The notes beneath the pieces are model-generated. The model ran no database searches. It worked only from the letters and a program-made list of their open reading frames with translations, and was not told where the DNA came from. Shown one piece after another: positions 1-7,157 of a DNA stretch of 8,198 nt. Position 1 is the first letter of the stretch; each line of letters opens with the position of its first letter. Both the position numbers and the translations under genes were made by a program. Source of the stretch: JBIICI01 sp044238935 (GTDB lineage: Bacteria; Pseudomonadota; Alphaproteobacteria; Micavibrionales; Micavibrionaceae); assembly GCA_044238935.1 (NCBI GenBank), contig JBIICI010000035.1:1-8198 (forward strand), written 5' to 3'.

Positions 1-125
1 CAGCTTCTCTAAACTCAAAGACTGGCGCCGCATCGCAACACGTTATGACCGATGTGCCCATACATTCCGTGCCGCAATCATTGTAGCCGTCATCGTTATA
101 TGGTGGATTTAATGAGTCCTGAGCC
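1..125 (+). mobile_element. Right end of an IS5-type insertion sequence (truncated by the window edge)
   Basis: The stretch holds the last codons of a DDE transposase, followed 12 bases later by what looks like a terminal inverted repeat; read on the minus strand it starts GGCTCAGGACTCATTAAA. That form resembles ends of IS427-group elements of the IS5 family, whose targets are often YTAR; CTAA at 125-128 fits. The left end lies outside the window, so the inverted repeat and target duplication cannot be confirmed. The exact boundary (124 or 125) is inferred. The element is convergent with the his operon. Confidence 0.6.
2..112 (+). CDS. IS5-family transposase, C-terminal fragment
   Basis: This open frame enters from the left edge and encodes 36 residues before TAA at 110-112. 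It contains the typical end of IS5-family transposases: a KLKDWRRIATRYDR segment, then an alanine/valine/isoleucine-rich tail ending IWWI. In this family the KxxRRIATRYDK-like stretch follows the glutamate of the catalytic DDE triad; the catalytic residues themselves lie outside the window. The reading frame is intact as far as it can be seen, so it may belong to a complete or a decayed element. It would cut and join IS ends in the cytoplasm. The family is called on a short but characteristic motif. Confidence 0.72.
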   Translation, partial: SFSKLKDWRRIATRYDRCAHTFRAAIIVAVIVIWWI

Positions 126-141
126 TAAGGAAAACGTGGCT

Positions 142-180
142 TTCTTAGTGAAACTTATCTGTTCTTAGTGCCCTTAGTGG
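142..180 (+). repeat. Three short CTTAGTG repeats
   Basis: CTTAGTG occurs three times in 36 bases (144-150, 164-170, 173-179); the first two copies share TTCTTAGTG and the third reads CCTTAGTGG. No gene is visible between the transposase stop at 112 and the hisIE stop at 294. This cluster and the palindrome at 248-282 are all that can be seen there. Function unknown; similar short motifs occur as intergenic repeats in several bacteria. Confidence 0.4.
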
Positions 181-247
181 TTCAAAAAAATGGCTTGATA
201 AACAGATGAAAAGATATTTTTAGCTGTCCAATCTTTAATTTAAAATA

Positions 248-282
248 CTATATAATCAAATTTATTTGGTTTGACTATATAG
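248..282 (-). terminator. AT-rich palindrome downstream of hisIE, possible weak terminator
   Basis: The arms are CTATATAATCAAA (248-260) and TTTGACTATATAG (270-282). They pair over 13 positions with one mismatch; in the minus-strand RNA that position is a G-U wobble. The loop is 9 nt. The hairpin starts 11 nt after the hisIE stop codon, the right place for the end of the his transcript. It is AT-rich and followed by TATTTTAAATT rather than a clean U tract, so it is not a textbook intrinsic terminator; it may protect the mRNA 3' end or simply be a repeat. It overlaps the 31-bp repeat copy at 250-280. Confidence 0.4.
250..280 (+). repeat. 31-bp dispersed repeat, left copy
   Basis: This copy matches 8129-8159 at 28 of 31 positions with no gap. 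The shared blocks are ATATAATCA at the left and GGTTTGACTATAT at the right, joined by a 9-base T-rich spacer that carries all three differences. Identity stops abruptly on both sides. Both copies are in the same orientation, 7879 bp apart, and bracket the his operon and the XRE/76-aa gene pair. Each copy is internally palindromic (ATATAATCA against TGACTATAT, 8 of 9). It could be a dispersed intergenic repeat family or direct repeats left by integration. Confidence 0.7.
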
Positions 283-293
283 GAATAGGGTTC

Positions 294-938
294 TTATAGA
301 GAATCATTGTACACCGAATCCATCTTAATCTGATTCCGTGCTTTCAGGCAATCGATCACATCAGAAAATGACAAATCCGCATCATTCAATAACACCAGCA
401 AATGAAAGATTAAATCACTTGATTCGTTTATAATTTCATCTTTGTCGCGTGCCATATGCGCAAGGGCGACTTCGACGCCTTCTTCACCGACTTTTTGGGC
501 GATGCGCTTTGATCCGCGTTGGAATAGGGATTTGATATAGCTTTTTTGGATTGTTTCATCCATACGCCTGTTGGTAATCACGGACTCAATATATTTCAAA
601 TAGGCGTACGAATCATGGTCAATGCCAAAACAGCTTTTTGCGCCTGTGTGGCAGGTTGCACCTTGTGGATGCGCTAAGATTAAAATCGCATCATTGTCAC
701 AATCTGTATGAATCGATTCCACAACCAAAAAATGCCCTGAGGTCTCACCCTTTGTCCATAGGCGGTTTTTGCTACGGCTAAAAAGCGTGACATGGTTGGT
801 TTTTAGCGTTTTTTCAAAAGATTCTTGGTTCATATACCCCATCATTAAAACAGTATAATCAAGCGCGTGCTGGATTGTCACAGGCAGCAATCCATCGCCC
901 TTTTGCCAATCTAAGGATTGTGGGTTTATTGACGACAT
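294..938 (-). CDS. hisI: Bifunctional phosphoribosyl-AMP cyclohydrolase / phosphoribosyl-ATP pyrophosphatase HisIE
   Basis: This cytoplasmic enzyme performs steps 2 and 3 of histidine synthesis: PR-ATP to PR-AMP with release of pyrophosphate (C-terminal HisE half), then ring opening to ProFAR (N-terminal HisI half). HisI covers about residues 1-105, with the metal-site motif DCDND at 79-83, a TCHTG motif holding C96 and H97, and C103. HisE covers about 115-205, with EEGVE at 152-156 and ESSDL at 172-176 carrying the magnesium-binding acids. The 214-residue length fits fused HisIE. The ATG at 938 lies inside the end of hisF (13-nt overlap), with GGAG upstream as ribosome binding site. It is the last operon gene. 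The fused form is usual in enterobacteria but not in most alphaproteobacteria. All key residues are present. Confidence 0.97.
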   Translation of the reverse strand: MSSINPQSLDWQKGDGLLPVTIQHALDYTVLMMGYMNQESFEKTLKTNHVTLFSRSKNRLWTKGETSGHFLVVESIHTDCDNDAILILAHPQGATCHTGAKSCFGIDHDSYAYLKYIESVITNRRMDETIQKSYIKSLFQRGSKRIAQKVGEEGVEVALAHMARDKDEIINESSDLIFHLLVLLNDADLSFSDVIDCLKARNQIKMDSVYNDSL

Positions 939-1696
939 AAAATATGATTCTCCGTTAAATAGTTTTTGAGATCAGGAATTTGAATATGCCCGTAATGAAA
1001 GACGGAGGCCGCCAATGCACCATCAACATCGGCTGCTTGGAACACATCCTTAAAATGCGCCATTTCCCCTGCACCGCCCGAGGCAATGAGGGGGATATTC
1101 AACACATCGCGCATTTTTTGGAGTTGCGCAATATCATAGCCATTTTTAACACCGTCTTGGTTCATGCAATTCAGGACAATTTCCCCTGCGCCGCGCTCTT
1201 GTACCTCTTGCACCCAATCCAGTGTACGTCTTTTGGATGCAATGGTTTTGCTTTCATCACCTGTGTATTGATAAACATAATAATCGCCGTCAGATTCTTT
1301 GCGTGAATCGACCCCAACCACCACGCATTGCACGCCAAAAATATCCGCCAAATCGGTAATTAGCTGGGGATTTTCTAGCGCGGGCGAATTGATGGATATT
1401 TTATCCGCCCCTGCATTTAAAATTGCGCGGGCTTGATGGGCGCTGCGGATACCGCCTGCGACACAAAAGGGGATATTTAAGAAAGAGGCAATCCGATCCA
1501 CCCAAACAGGGGCAACACCGTCCGTACGCGTGCTGGCGGTAATGTCATAAAACACCAATTCATCCGCGCCTTGATCCATATAGATTTGTGCCAGATCAAC
1601 AATATCGCCCACAATCTTATGATCGCGAAAGCCAATTCCTTTCACAACCTGACCATCACGGACATCTAAACAGGGGATAATGCGTTTTGTAATCAT
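926..1696 (-). CDS. hisF: Imidazole glycerol phosphate synthase, cyclase subunit HisF
   Basis: HisF is the cyclase half of IGP synthase. It takes ammonia made by HisH and converts PRFAR to imidazole glycerol phosphate and AICAR. The 256-residue protein is a complete (beta/alpha)8 barrel. It has both catalytic aspartates, D11 in PCLDVRDG and D130 in VVGVDS, and the phosphate-binding loops CVAGGIRS (79-86) and IASGGAG (204-210). The segment GEIVLNCMNQDGVKNGYD (171-188) is the E. coli-type version of this loop; many other bacteria carry a DRDGT version. The ATG overlaps the hisA stop as ATGA, and the ribosome binding site is weak, so translation is probably coupled. Nothing is missing. Confidence 0.98.
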   Translation of the reverse strand: MITKRIIPCLDVRDGQVVKGIGFRDHKIVGDIVDLAQIYMDQGADELVFYDITASTRTDGVAPVWVDRIASFLNIPFCVAGGIRSAHQARAILNAGADKISINSPALENPQLITDLADIFGVQCVVVGVDSRKESDGDYYVYQYTGDESKTIASKRRTLDWVQEVQERGAGEIVLNCMNQDGVKNGYDIAQLQKMRDVLNIPLIASGGAGEMAHFKDVFQAADVDGALAASVFHYGHIQIPDLKNYLTENHILCRQ

Positions 1697-2427
1697 GCCT
1701 GATATGCCTTTATCAAAGATTGCAAATCCACTTGTTTCTCATACAGGGCTTTGCCCAAAATCGCCCCTCCACATACAGGCTGCACCGCATCTAAATCAGT
1801 TGCCGCCCGAAAACCGCCTGAGGCAATGATGTTTAGATCAGGGAATTGTTGATAGAGTATTTTATATAAATCAACATTAAAGCCGCTCATTGTGCCATCG
1901 CGTCCAATATCTGTGCATAATATGTGCCGCAGGCCGTGCGGCGTATAGCGTGCAATTAAATCATGTAACGGCACGGCACTATTTTCTTCCCAGCCATGCG
2001 TGGCAATACGCCATTCTTGCGACTCTTCGCAAAAGCGTACATCACAGGCTAAACAGATTTTGGGGGCGTAATGGGTTAGTAAATCCACCACCAGATCAGG
2101 CGCACTCACGGCCATGCTGCCCACAATCACGCGCGCTGCACCCAGAGCAATCAGATCCTGTATGTCAATTTTTGACCTGATCCCGCCGCCTGTTTGGATA
2201 TTAAGCGGGCTATGTTCAATCATTTTTTCAATCAATTTCACTTGACGTTTGGATGAATCCCGTGCGCCGTCTAAATCCACCACATGAACCCATGTTGCCC
2301 CTGCCGCATAAAAGGCATCCAGCATTTTAAAAGGATCGGACTCATAAATGGTTTTTTGGTCATACGCACCTTGATGCAAGCGTACGCATTGACCGTCAAT
2401 CAAATCAATCGCCGGATAAAGGATCAT
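1693..2427 (-). CDS. hisA: ProFAR isomerase HisA
   Basis: HisA converts ProFAR to PRFAR by an Amadori rearrangement (step 4). The protein is 244 residues, normal for the family. It starts MILYPAIDLIDG with catalytic D8; the second catalytic aspartate is D173 in CTDIGRDGTMSG. The half-barrel phosphate loops TGGGIRS (79-85) and IASGGFR (201-207) are intact. An in-frame ATG 24 codons upstream (2499) would lengthen the protein. The start at 2427 is preferred: family members begin at this point, GGAG lies 8 nt upstream (2436-2439), and ATGA then overlaps the hisH stop like the other junctions of this operon. The downstream junction with hisF is also ATGA. Confidence 0.97.
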   Translation of the reverse strand: MILYPAIDLIDGQCVRLHQGAYDQKTIYESDPFKMLDAFYAAGATWVHVVDLDGARDSSKRQVKLIEKMIEHSPLNIQTGGGIRSKIDIQDLIALGAARVIVGSMAVSAPDLVVDLLTHYAPKICLACDVRFCEESQEWRIATHGWEENSAVPLHDLIARYTPHGLRHILCTDIGRDGTMSGFNVDLYKILYQQFPDLNIIASGGFRAATDLDAVQPVCGGAILGKALYEKQVDLQSLIKAYQA

Positions 2428-3041
2428 AAGGAAAGCTCCGTAAAATTTTGGATTAACATCGCGCCATATTGCCCCGATTTTTCTGGGTGGAATTGGCAAC
2501 CATAGAGATTATCTTGTTGAATCATTGCGGTAAAAATATTGCCTCCATATTCCGTAACCCCCACGGCTTGGGTATGGTGACCTTTGCAATGATAGCTGTG
2601 AACATAATAAAAAAAGCTGGCATCGGGAATATTTTTGAATAACACGCAATCTTGTACAATCTGAACAGCATTCCAGCCCATATGCGGAATACGCATTTTG
2701 GGGTCGGTTTGTTTGAATTTTGTAATATTCCCCTCAATTAAACCCAGCATGCGAACATCGCCGCCTTCTTCTGATTGATCGAACAAAAGCTGCATCCCCA
2801 TGCAGATTCCTAAAATAGGACGGTCGAACTCTTTTAAAGACTGAACCAAATCATAGCGCTGTAATTGCGCCATACTATGCGCTGCGCTGCTGACACCGGG
2901 TAAGATTAAATGCGAACAATCATCCAGCTGTTTGGGATGCGTACAAATACCATAAGACACCCCAAGTCGCTGTAACGCATAGGCAACGGAGGCGATATTT
3001 GCCCCCCCATGATCGACAATTCCTATATATTTTTGCATCAT
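2424..3041 (-). CDS. hisH: Imidazole glycerol phosphate synthase, glutamine amidotransferase subunit HisH
   Basis: HisH is a class I glutamine amidotransferase that hydrolyses glutamine and channels ammonia to HisF. The 205-residue protein has the catalytic triad: C80 in LGICMGMQLLF, and H185 and E187 in CQFHPEKSG. The oxyanion-strand motif, normally PGVG, reads PGVS here (P48-S51), an unusual change at a conserved glycine. Two ATG codons stand side by side. The first (3041) overlaps the hisCB stop as ATGA; the second (3038-3036) sits better, 7 nt from the GGGG ribosome binding site at 3046-3049, so the true N-terminus may be one residue shorter. The gene lies between hisCB and hisA, as in E. 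coli. Confidence 0.96.
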   Translation of the reverse strand: MMQKYIGIVDHGGANIASVAYALQRLGVSYGICTHPKQLDDCSHLILPGVSSAAHSMAQLQRYDLVQSLKEFDRPILGICMGMQLLFDQSEEGGDVRMLGLIEGNITKFKQTDPKMRIPHMGWNAVQIVQDCVLFKNIPDASFFYYVHSYHCKGHHTQAVGVTEYGGNIFTAMIQQDNLYGCQFHPEKSGQYGAMLIQNFTELSL

Positions 3042-4684
3042 AACACCCCTTTTGTTGAGGGTAATTGATCACCTTGCTTTTGTAAAGCCTGCCGCAAAGA
3101 GCGCCCTACGGCTTTAAAGCACGCCTCCACCATATGATGTGCATTATCGCCCGTGACACTGATATGCAGATTCATCATCATATTTTCTGCCAAAGACCTA
3201 AAAATATGGGCAATCATATCGGTGGGTAAATCACCGACAAAAGGAGCAGGAAAATCGCCTTTAAAATCCAGATAATAGCGACCGCTTAAATCAAGCGCAA
3301 CCTGCGCCAGCGCCTCATCCATCGGTAAAACAAACCCATAGCGTGCAATCCCGACTTTATCACCCATGGCTTGCCGTAGGGCTTGACCAATGGCAATGGC
3401 GCAATCTTCAATTGTATGGTGCGGATCAATTTCTAAGTCGCCATCACAGTCTAGCACAAGGGAAAAGCCGCCATGCTTTGCCAATTGTTCCAGCATATGA
3501 TCATAAAATCCAATCCCTGTATGGATCGATATTGGCGATACATCATCTAAATTCACAGACACAGAAATGGCGGTTTCATTCGTTTTTCGGTGAATTTTTG
3601 CTGTACGCTTTTGTGTTTGTGACGTGGATGGATTGCCTGCCAAAACATCAGAAAGCCTATCCATTTGATCTTTACTGCCAATAGCTATACGGATGCAATT
3701 TTCTAAGCCCTGAATATGCGATTGATCGCGCAGGATAAATCCTGCCGCTAAACAATCTTGCATGATTTTTGCCGCATCCTTAAACCGCACCAGCACAAAA
3801 TTTGTATCTGAAGGGTAAATATGCTGCACAGAATCAAGATTTAAAATTTTATCGATAAAATATTTTTTTATATCAAGTGTTTGTAATATTTTGTTCTGTA
3901 ATTTTATTAGGTTTTTAGGGCTCAAAATTTCTGTTACATATTGCGCCGTTGGCACAGGAATGGGATAAATCGGTAAGATTTTTTTTAAGATTTCAATTAG
4001 ATCACTGTAACCAATCCCCACACCACAACGCAAACCTGCCGCAGCAGCGGATTTTGACATTGTACGCAATATGAATAAATTTTTATGATCTTCCAAATGG
4101 TTAATCATACTTTCCTCAGATGAAAATTCAATATAAGCCTCATCCACCACAATTAAAATATCATCTTTGTGCATATGACATAGGGATAAAATTTCATCGG
4201 TTTTCAGACTATTCCCCGTTGGGTTATTGGGGTTGCACAAAAAAATAATTTTTGTATTTTTATCAATGCATTGCGATATTAAATTAAAGTCAATGTTAAA
4301 GTCATGATCCCGCATGGCACAGCGTATTTCTGCCCCTTGCAGCCTTGCGCTGTGATCATACATGGTAAAGCTAGGGGGGCAAGTGATGATATTATCAACG
4401 CCTGCCACACAAAACGCACGGATCAAAATATCAATAATTTCATCACTGCCACGCCCCATAATTAAATTGCGCGATGAGACATCATAATACGCACACAAAG
4501 CCTGCATCATCTCAATGGGTTGCTGATCGCTATAGCGTGACAATCCGCCCACACCGCTTAAGGGTTCGTACCACGCCTCATTCGCATCAAGGCATACACT
4601 ATCCGCCGTGACATGGTACAAAGACCGCGCGGATTTATAGGGTTTTAGAGATAAAATATCAGGACGTACGCGGTTTAAAATCAT
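3038..4684 (-). CDS. hisC-hisB: Fusion of histidinol-phosphate aminotransferase (HisC) and imidazoleglycerol-phosphate dehydratase (HisB)
   Basis: This 548-residue protein joins two histidine enzymes in one frame. Residues 1 to about 350 are HisC, a PLP enzyme that turns imidazole acetol phosphate into histidinol phosphate. It shows NPNNPTGN at 151-158, D181 in DEAYIEF, the PLP lysine K211 in TMSKSAAAAGLRCG, and R332 for substrate carboxylate. Residues about 360-548 are a complete IGP dehydratase, which makes imidazole acetol phosphate: GFYDHMLEQ (392-400), DPHHTIED (420-427) and the second metal-binding HH at 516-517 before E520. A short polar linker (NPSTSQTQKR, 351-360) connects them. The HAD-type histidinol-phosphate phosphatase domain that precedes the dehydratase in E. 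coli HisB is absent, though the flanking order matches E. coli. No stop or frameshift is seen at the joint. ATGA overlaps occur at both ends. Confidence 0.95.
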   Translation of the reverse strand: MILNRVRPDILSLKPYKSARSLYHVTADSVCLDANEAWYEPLSGVGGLSRYSDQQPIEMMQALCAYYDVSSRNLIMGRGSDEIIDILIRAFCVAGVDNIITCPPSFTMYDHSARLQGAEIRCAMRDHDFNIDFNLISQCIDKNTKIIFLCNPNNPTGNSLKTDEILSLCHMHKDDILIVVDEAYIEFSSEESMINHLEDHKNLFILRTMSKSAAAAGLRCGVGIGYSDLIEILKKILPIYPIPVPTAQYVTEILSPKNLIKLQNKILQTLDIKKYFIDKILNLDSVQHIYPSDTNFVLVRFKDAAKIMQDCLAAGFILRDQSHIQGLENCIRIAIGSKDQMDRLSDVLAGNPSTSQTQKRTAKIHRKTNETAISVSVNLDDVSPISIHTGIGFYDHMLEQLAKHGGFSLVLDCDGDLEIDPHHTIEDCAIAIGQALRQAMGDKVGIARYGFVLPMDEALAQVALDLSGRYYLDFKGDFPAPFVGDLPTDMIAHIFRSLAENMMMNLHISVTGDNAHHMVEACFKAVGRSLRQALQKQGDQLPSTKGVL

Positions 4685-5964
4685 GACTCCACCCTATAAC
4701 GAACGGCATTGGCGTGGGCTTTTAGCCCCTCCATTTCTGCTAAATTGATAATCGTATCGCTTAAATTTTTTAACCCTTGTTGCGTGATGGATTGGACGGA
4801 AATTGTTTTTTGAAACGCTTCCACACTTAAACCACTATAGGAACGCGCGTACGCGGATGTTGGTAACACATGATTAGTGCCGCTGGCGTAATCCCCTGCG
4901 GATTCAGGTGTATAATGCCCCAAAAAGATTGATCCTGCGTGGATAATTTTATCCACATACAGGGCAGGGTTTTCAATTTGTAAAATTAAATGTTCAGGCG
5001 CGTATAGATTGGCAATGTCTATTGCCTGATTTATAGTGTCTGCAATTAACGTACAGCTATTTTTGATCGCCTTTGCTGCAATATCATGGCGCGGTAATTT
5101 AGCCATTTGACGTTTTACTTCGATTTCTATTTTATCCGCTATATCATGTGCAGTGGCAATCAGTAGCACTTGAGAAGAGGGATCATGTTCGGCTTGGGAT
5201 AATAAATCGGCTGCGGCAAAAACGGGGTTTGTGCTATGATCAGCAATGACGCACACCTCCGATGCGCCTGCGGGCATATCAATGGCAATGCCTGCGTTTG
5301 ATAATTGTGCGGCTTGTTTTTTCGCCTCTGTCACATACGCATTACCGGGGCCAAAAATTTTATGCACTGGGGGGATCGTTTGTGTCCCAAAGGCCATTGC
5401 CGCAATTGCATGCGCGCCCCCAACTTGGAATATATCCCTGATGCCGCATCGGGATGCCGCATATAATATCGCTGGGTGATCGGAGGGCGTACACACAATA
5501 CGCACAGGGCATTTGGCAATCAAAGACGGTATCCCCAACATTAACATGGTGGAGATAAGCGGCGCAGACCCAGCCGGCACATACAGCCCCACTTTTTCAA
5601 TCGGTCGCACAATACGCTGACATGACACACCAGCCATTGTTTCAATACCAAATTCTTTGAATCCCTGTTGTTGATGATAGGCATAAATCGTATCAAAGGC
5701 GGTATCAATGGATTGTTTTTGGGCTGCATTAAGGGAGCGCTCTGCATTTTCTATGTGATCTTGGCTGATTTTAAGGGCTTGACCTGCCTGTAATTCTTTA
5801 AATTTCACTGCATACGCGTACAGCGCATCATCACCATTTTCTTGAATATTGCTCAATATTTCCCGTACGTCTTTTTGCAATGTTTCATGCGCTTCTAACA
5901 TAGGGCGTTTCAAAATATCCGCTTGGGAAAGGGGGGAGAGTTCTGACCAAATATATTGTTTCAT
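4681..5964 (-). CDS. hisD: Histidinol dehydrogenase HisD
   Basis: HisD catalyses the last two steps, oxidising L-histidinol to L-histidine with two NAD+; it is a zinc-dependent cytoplasmic homodimer. The 427 residues are close to the usual length. Predicted zinc ligands are Q257 and H260 (SQAEHDPSSQ), D358 (SAGDYASGTNH) and H417 (EGLKAHANA); the catalytic pair is E324-H325 in YAPEHL. NAD-binding segments include KVGLYVPAG (124-132) and FGPGNAYVTEAKK (204-216). The motif usually written PAGPSEV reads PAGASEV (231-237), a minor change. The start at 5964 follows hisG by 9 nt and has AGGA 7 nt upstream. This is the only junction of the operon without an overlap. The stop overlaps hisCB as ATGA. 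Confidence 0.98.
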   Translation of the reverse strand: MKQYIWSELSPLSQADILKRPMLEAHETLQKDVREILSNIQENGDDALYAYAVKFKELQAGQALKISQDHIENAERSLNAAQKQSIDTAFDTIYAYHQQQGFKEFGIETMAGVSCQRIVRPIEKVGLYVPAGSAPLISTMLMLGIPSLIAKCPVRIVCTPSDHPAILYAASRCGIRDIFQVGGAHAIAAMAFGTQTIPPVHKIFGPGNAYVTEAKKQAAQLSNAGIAIDMPAGASEVCVIADHSTNPVFAAADLLSQAEHDPSSQVLLIATAHDIADKIEIEVKRQMAKLPRHDIAAKAIKNSCTLIADTINQAIDIANLYAPEHLILQIENPALYVDKIIHAGSIFLGHYTPESAGDYASGTNHVLPTSAYARSYSGLSVEAFQKTISVQSITQQGLKNLSDTIINLAEMEGLKAHANAVRYRVES

Positions 5965-5973
5965 CTGTCTTTC

Positions 5974-6861
5974 CTAATACAGCATTTTTTCAATCGGGGT
6001 AACAAGGATGGACGATGCGCCTTTGTCGCGCAACTGTTCCATCGTATCCCAGAAAATATTTTCATTACACACAGCATGGACAACGACTTTGTCAGGGTTA
6101 CTATGCAGGGGTAAAATTGTGGGGTCTTCGGCACCGGGGAGGATTTTTTTGATTGCATCCAGCTGGGCACGATCACAATGCAACATGATATATTTGCTGC
6201 TGGCGGCTCTTAACACGCCCTGAAGGCGTACATGCAAGCGATCCAAAATTCGCGATTGCGCAGGGGTGGATTGGTGATTGTGGATCAGCACAGATTGAGA
6301 GCTAAAAATTTCTTCGATTTCCACCAATCCGTTGGCGGTCAAGGTTGCGCCTGTGGAGACCAAATCACAGATTAAATCCGCAATCCCCGTACGGGGCGCG
6401 ATTTCAACAGCACCGCTCATGGGGATAATCTCCGCCTCAATGCCATTTTTTTGCAACCAATCGCGCAAAATACCGCTATAGCTGGTGGCGATTTTCATGC
6501 CATTTTGCAATGTTCTGACCATTTCAGTACCAGCCAAAGACAAGCGGCATCGCCCAAAACTTAGCTCTTCGGCGATTTCAATCGTATCGGGCGCGATTTT
6601 ACCGATCAATTGCGCCTCCCTCAACACATTTTGCCCCACCATGCCAATTTGGCACACATTAGAGGCCACAAAGGCAGGAATATCATCATCACGCACAAAC
6701 AACACATCCAACGGGAAATTTTCCGCCCGACATAACAGAGAGTCACGGCTGCGCACCAATTTAACGCCACAAGATTTTAACAGATTTAAGGAATCATCCG
6801 CCAAACGCCCTGATTTTTGGATGGCAATGCGTAAACGCTGCGTTTCGTTTTCTAATGTCAT
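5974..6861 (-). CDS. hisG: ATP phosphoribosyltransferase HisG, long form
   Basis: HisG starts the pathway by joining PRPP and ATP to give phosphoribosyl-ATP; it is normally feedback-inhibited by histidine. The 295 residues make it the long, self-sufficient form. The catalytic periplasmic-binding-like domains hold IAIQKSGRL (12-20), VRDDDIP (56-62) and the PRPP loop within VEIAPRTGIADLICDLVSTG (152-171). A C-terminal ACT-like histidine-binding domain follows at about 222-295, with LPGAEDPTILPL and GASSILVTPIEKM. It needs no HisZ partner, unlike the short HisG common in alphaproteobacteria. The start at 6861 matches the family N-terminus; GGAG lies 10 nt upstream, inside the regulator gene, whose TGA overlaps this ATG (ATGA). 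Confidence 0.98.
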   Translation of the reverse strand: MTLENETQRLRIAIQKSGRLADDSLNLLKSCGVKLVRSRDSLLCRAENFPLDVLFVRDDDIPAFVASNVCQIGMVGQNVLREAQLIGKIAPDTIEIAEELSFGRCRLSLAGTEMVRTLQNGMKIATSYSGILRDWLQKNGIEAEIIPMSGAVEIAPRTGIADLICDLVSTGATLTANGLVEIEEIFSSQSVLIHNHQSTPAQSRILDRLHVRLQGVLRAASSKYIMLHCDRAQLDAIKKILPGAEDPTILPLHSNPDKVVVHAVCNENIFWDTMEQLRDKGASSILVTPIEKMLY

Positions 6862-7157
6862 ATTTTTTGATCTCCAGTAAGTTTCAGGGCATCTTGATAG
6901 CCATTTTCACCATGATTGAGGGCGCGCGCCACGCGGGTGATGGTTGTGACACTCACCCCTGTTTGCTTTGCAATATCACGGTACGGTATGTTTTGTTGCA
7001 ACAAAGGCACCACGCGCCAACGATCCACCATCGCCTGTAATTCAGCCGGCGTACATAAATCAATCAAAAATCGTCGCACAAGATCAGGATCATTAAGAAG
7101 CGATAAAGTTTGATACAAAGACTGATAGTCTGTAGATGAGGGGGCGATGTCTTTCAT
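6858..7157 (-). CDS. TrpR/YerC-like repressor, probable regulator of the his operon
   Basis: This 99-residue all-helical protein belongs to the TrpR superfamily and is closest in appearance to the YerC/YecD group. It has the dimerisation helices (FLIDLCTPAELQAMVDRWRVV, 30-50) and a helix-turn-helix (YRDIAKQTGVSVTTITRVARAL, 59-80). R46/R48 and R75 sit where TrpR has R54 and R84, the arginines that contact tryptophan, so an amino-acid corepressor is plausible. From its position as first cistron, overlapping hisG by ATGA, the likely ligand is histidine and the likely target its own promoter; that is inference. TrpR-family proteins have been linked to histidine genes in Firmicutes. The ATG at 7157 is forced: an in-frame TAA lies two codons upstream. 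No Shine-Dalgarno sequence precedes it, and the predicted transcript starts within a few bases of the ATG. Confidence 0.9.
   Translation of the reverse strand: MKDIAPSSTDYQSLYQTLSLLNDPDLVRRFLIDLCTPAELQAMVDRWRVVPLLQQNIPYRDIAKQTGVSVTTITRVARALNHGENGYQDALKLTGDQKI

Noticed and set aside
980..1306. 108-aa open frame on the + strand
   Set aside because: It lies antisense inside hisF, whose protein is fully conserved; it has no recognisable domain. The same holds for the + strand frames at 1890-2180, 2284-2505, 3343-3684, 5246-5479, 6008-6223, 6485-6880, 6855-7040 and 6916-7113.
2428..2499. 24-codon N-terminal extension of hisA
   Set aside because: HisA proteins start at the MILYPAIDLIDG equivalent; the start at 2427 has GGAG at good spacing and the ATGA overlap typical of this operon. 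The extension is the hisH 3' end read in another frame.
5961..6176. Short alternative-frame minus-strand frames (also 2522-2737, 5331-5519, 5541-5747)
   Set aside because: They are out-of-frame readings of hisG, hisH and hisD, which are intact and carry all catalytic residues.
6385..6396. Perfect 12-bp palindrome CCCCGTACGGGG
   Set aside because: It lies in the middle of hisG, in the conserved PRTGIADL coding segment, with no promoter or gene boundary nearby; likely coincidental.
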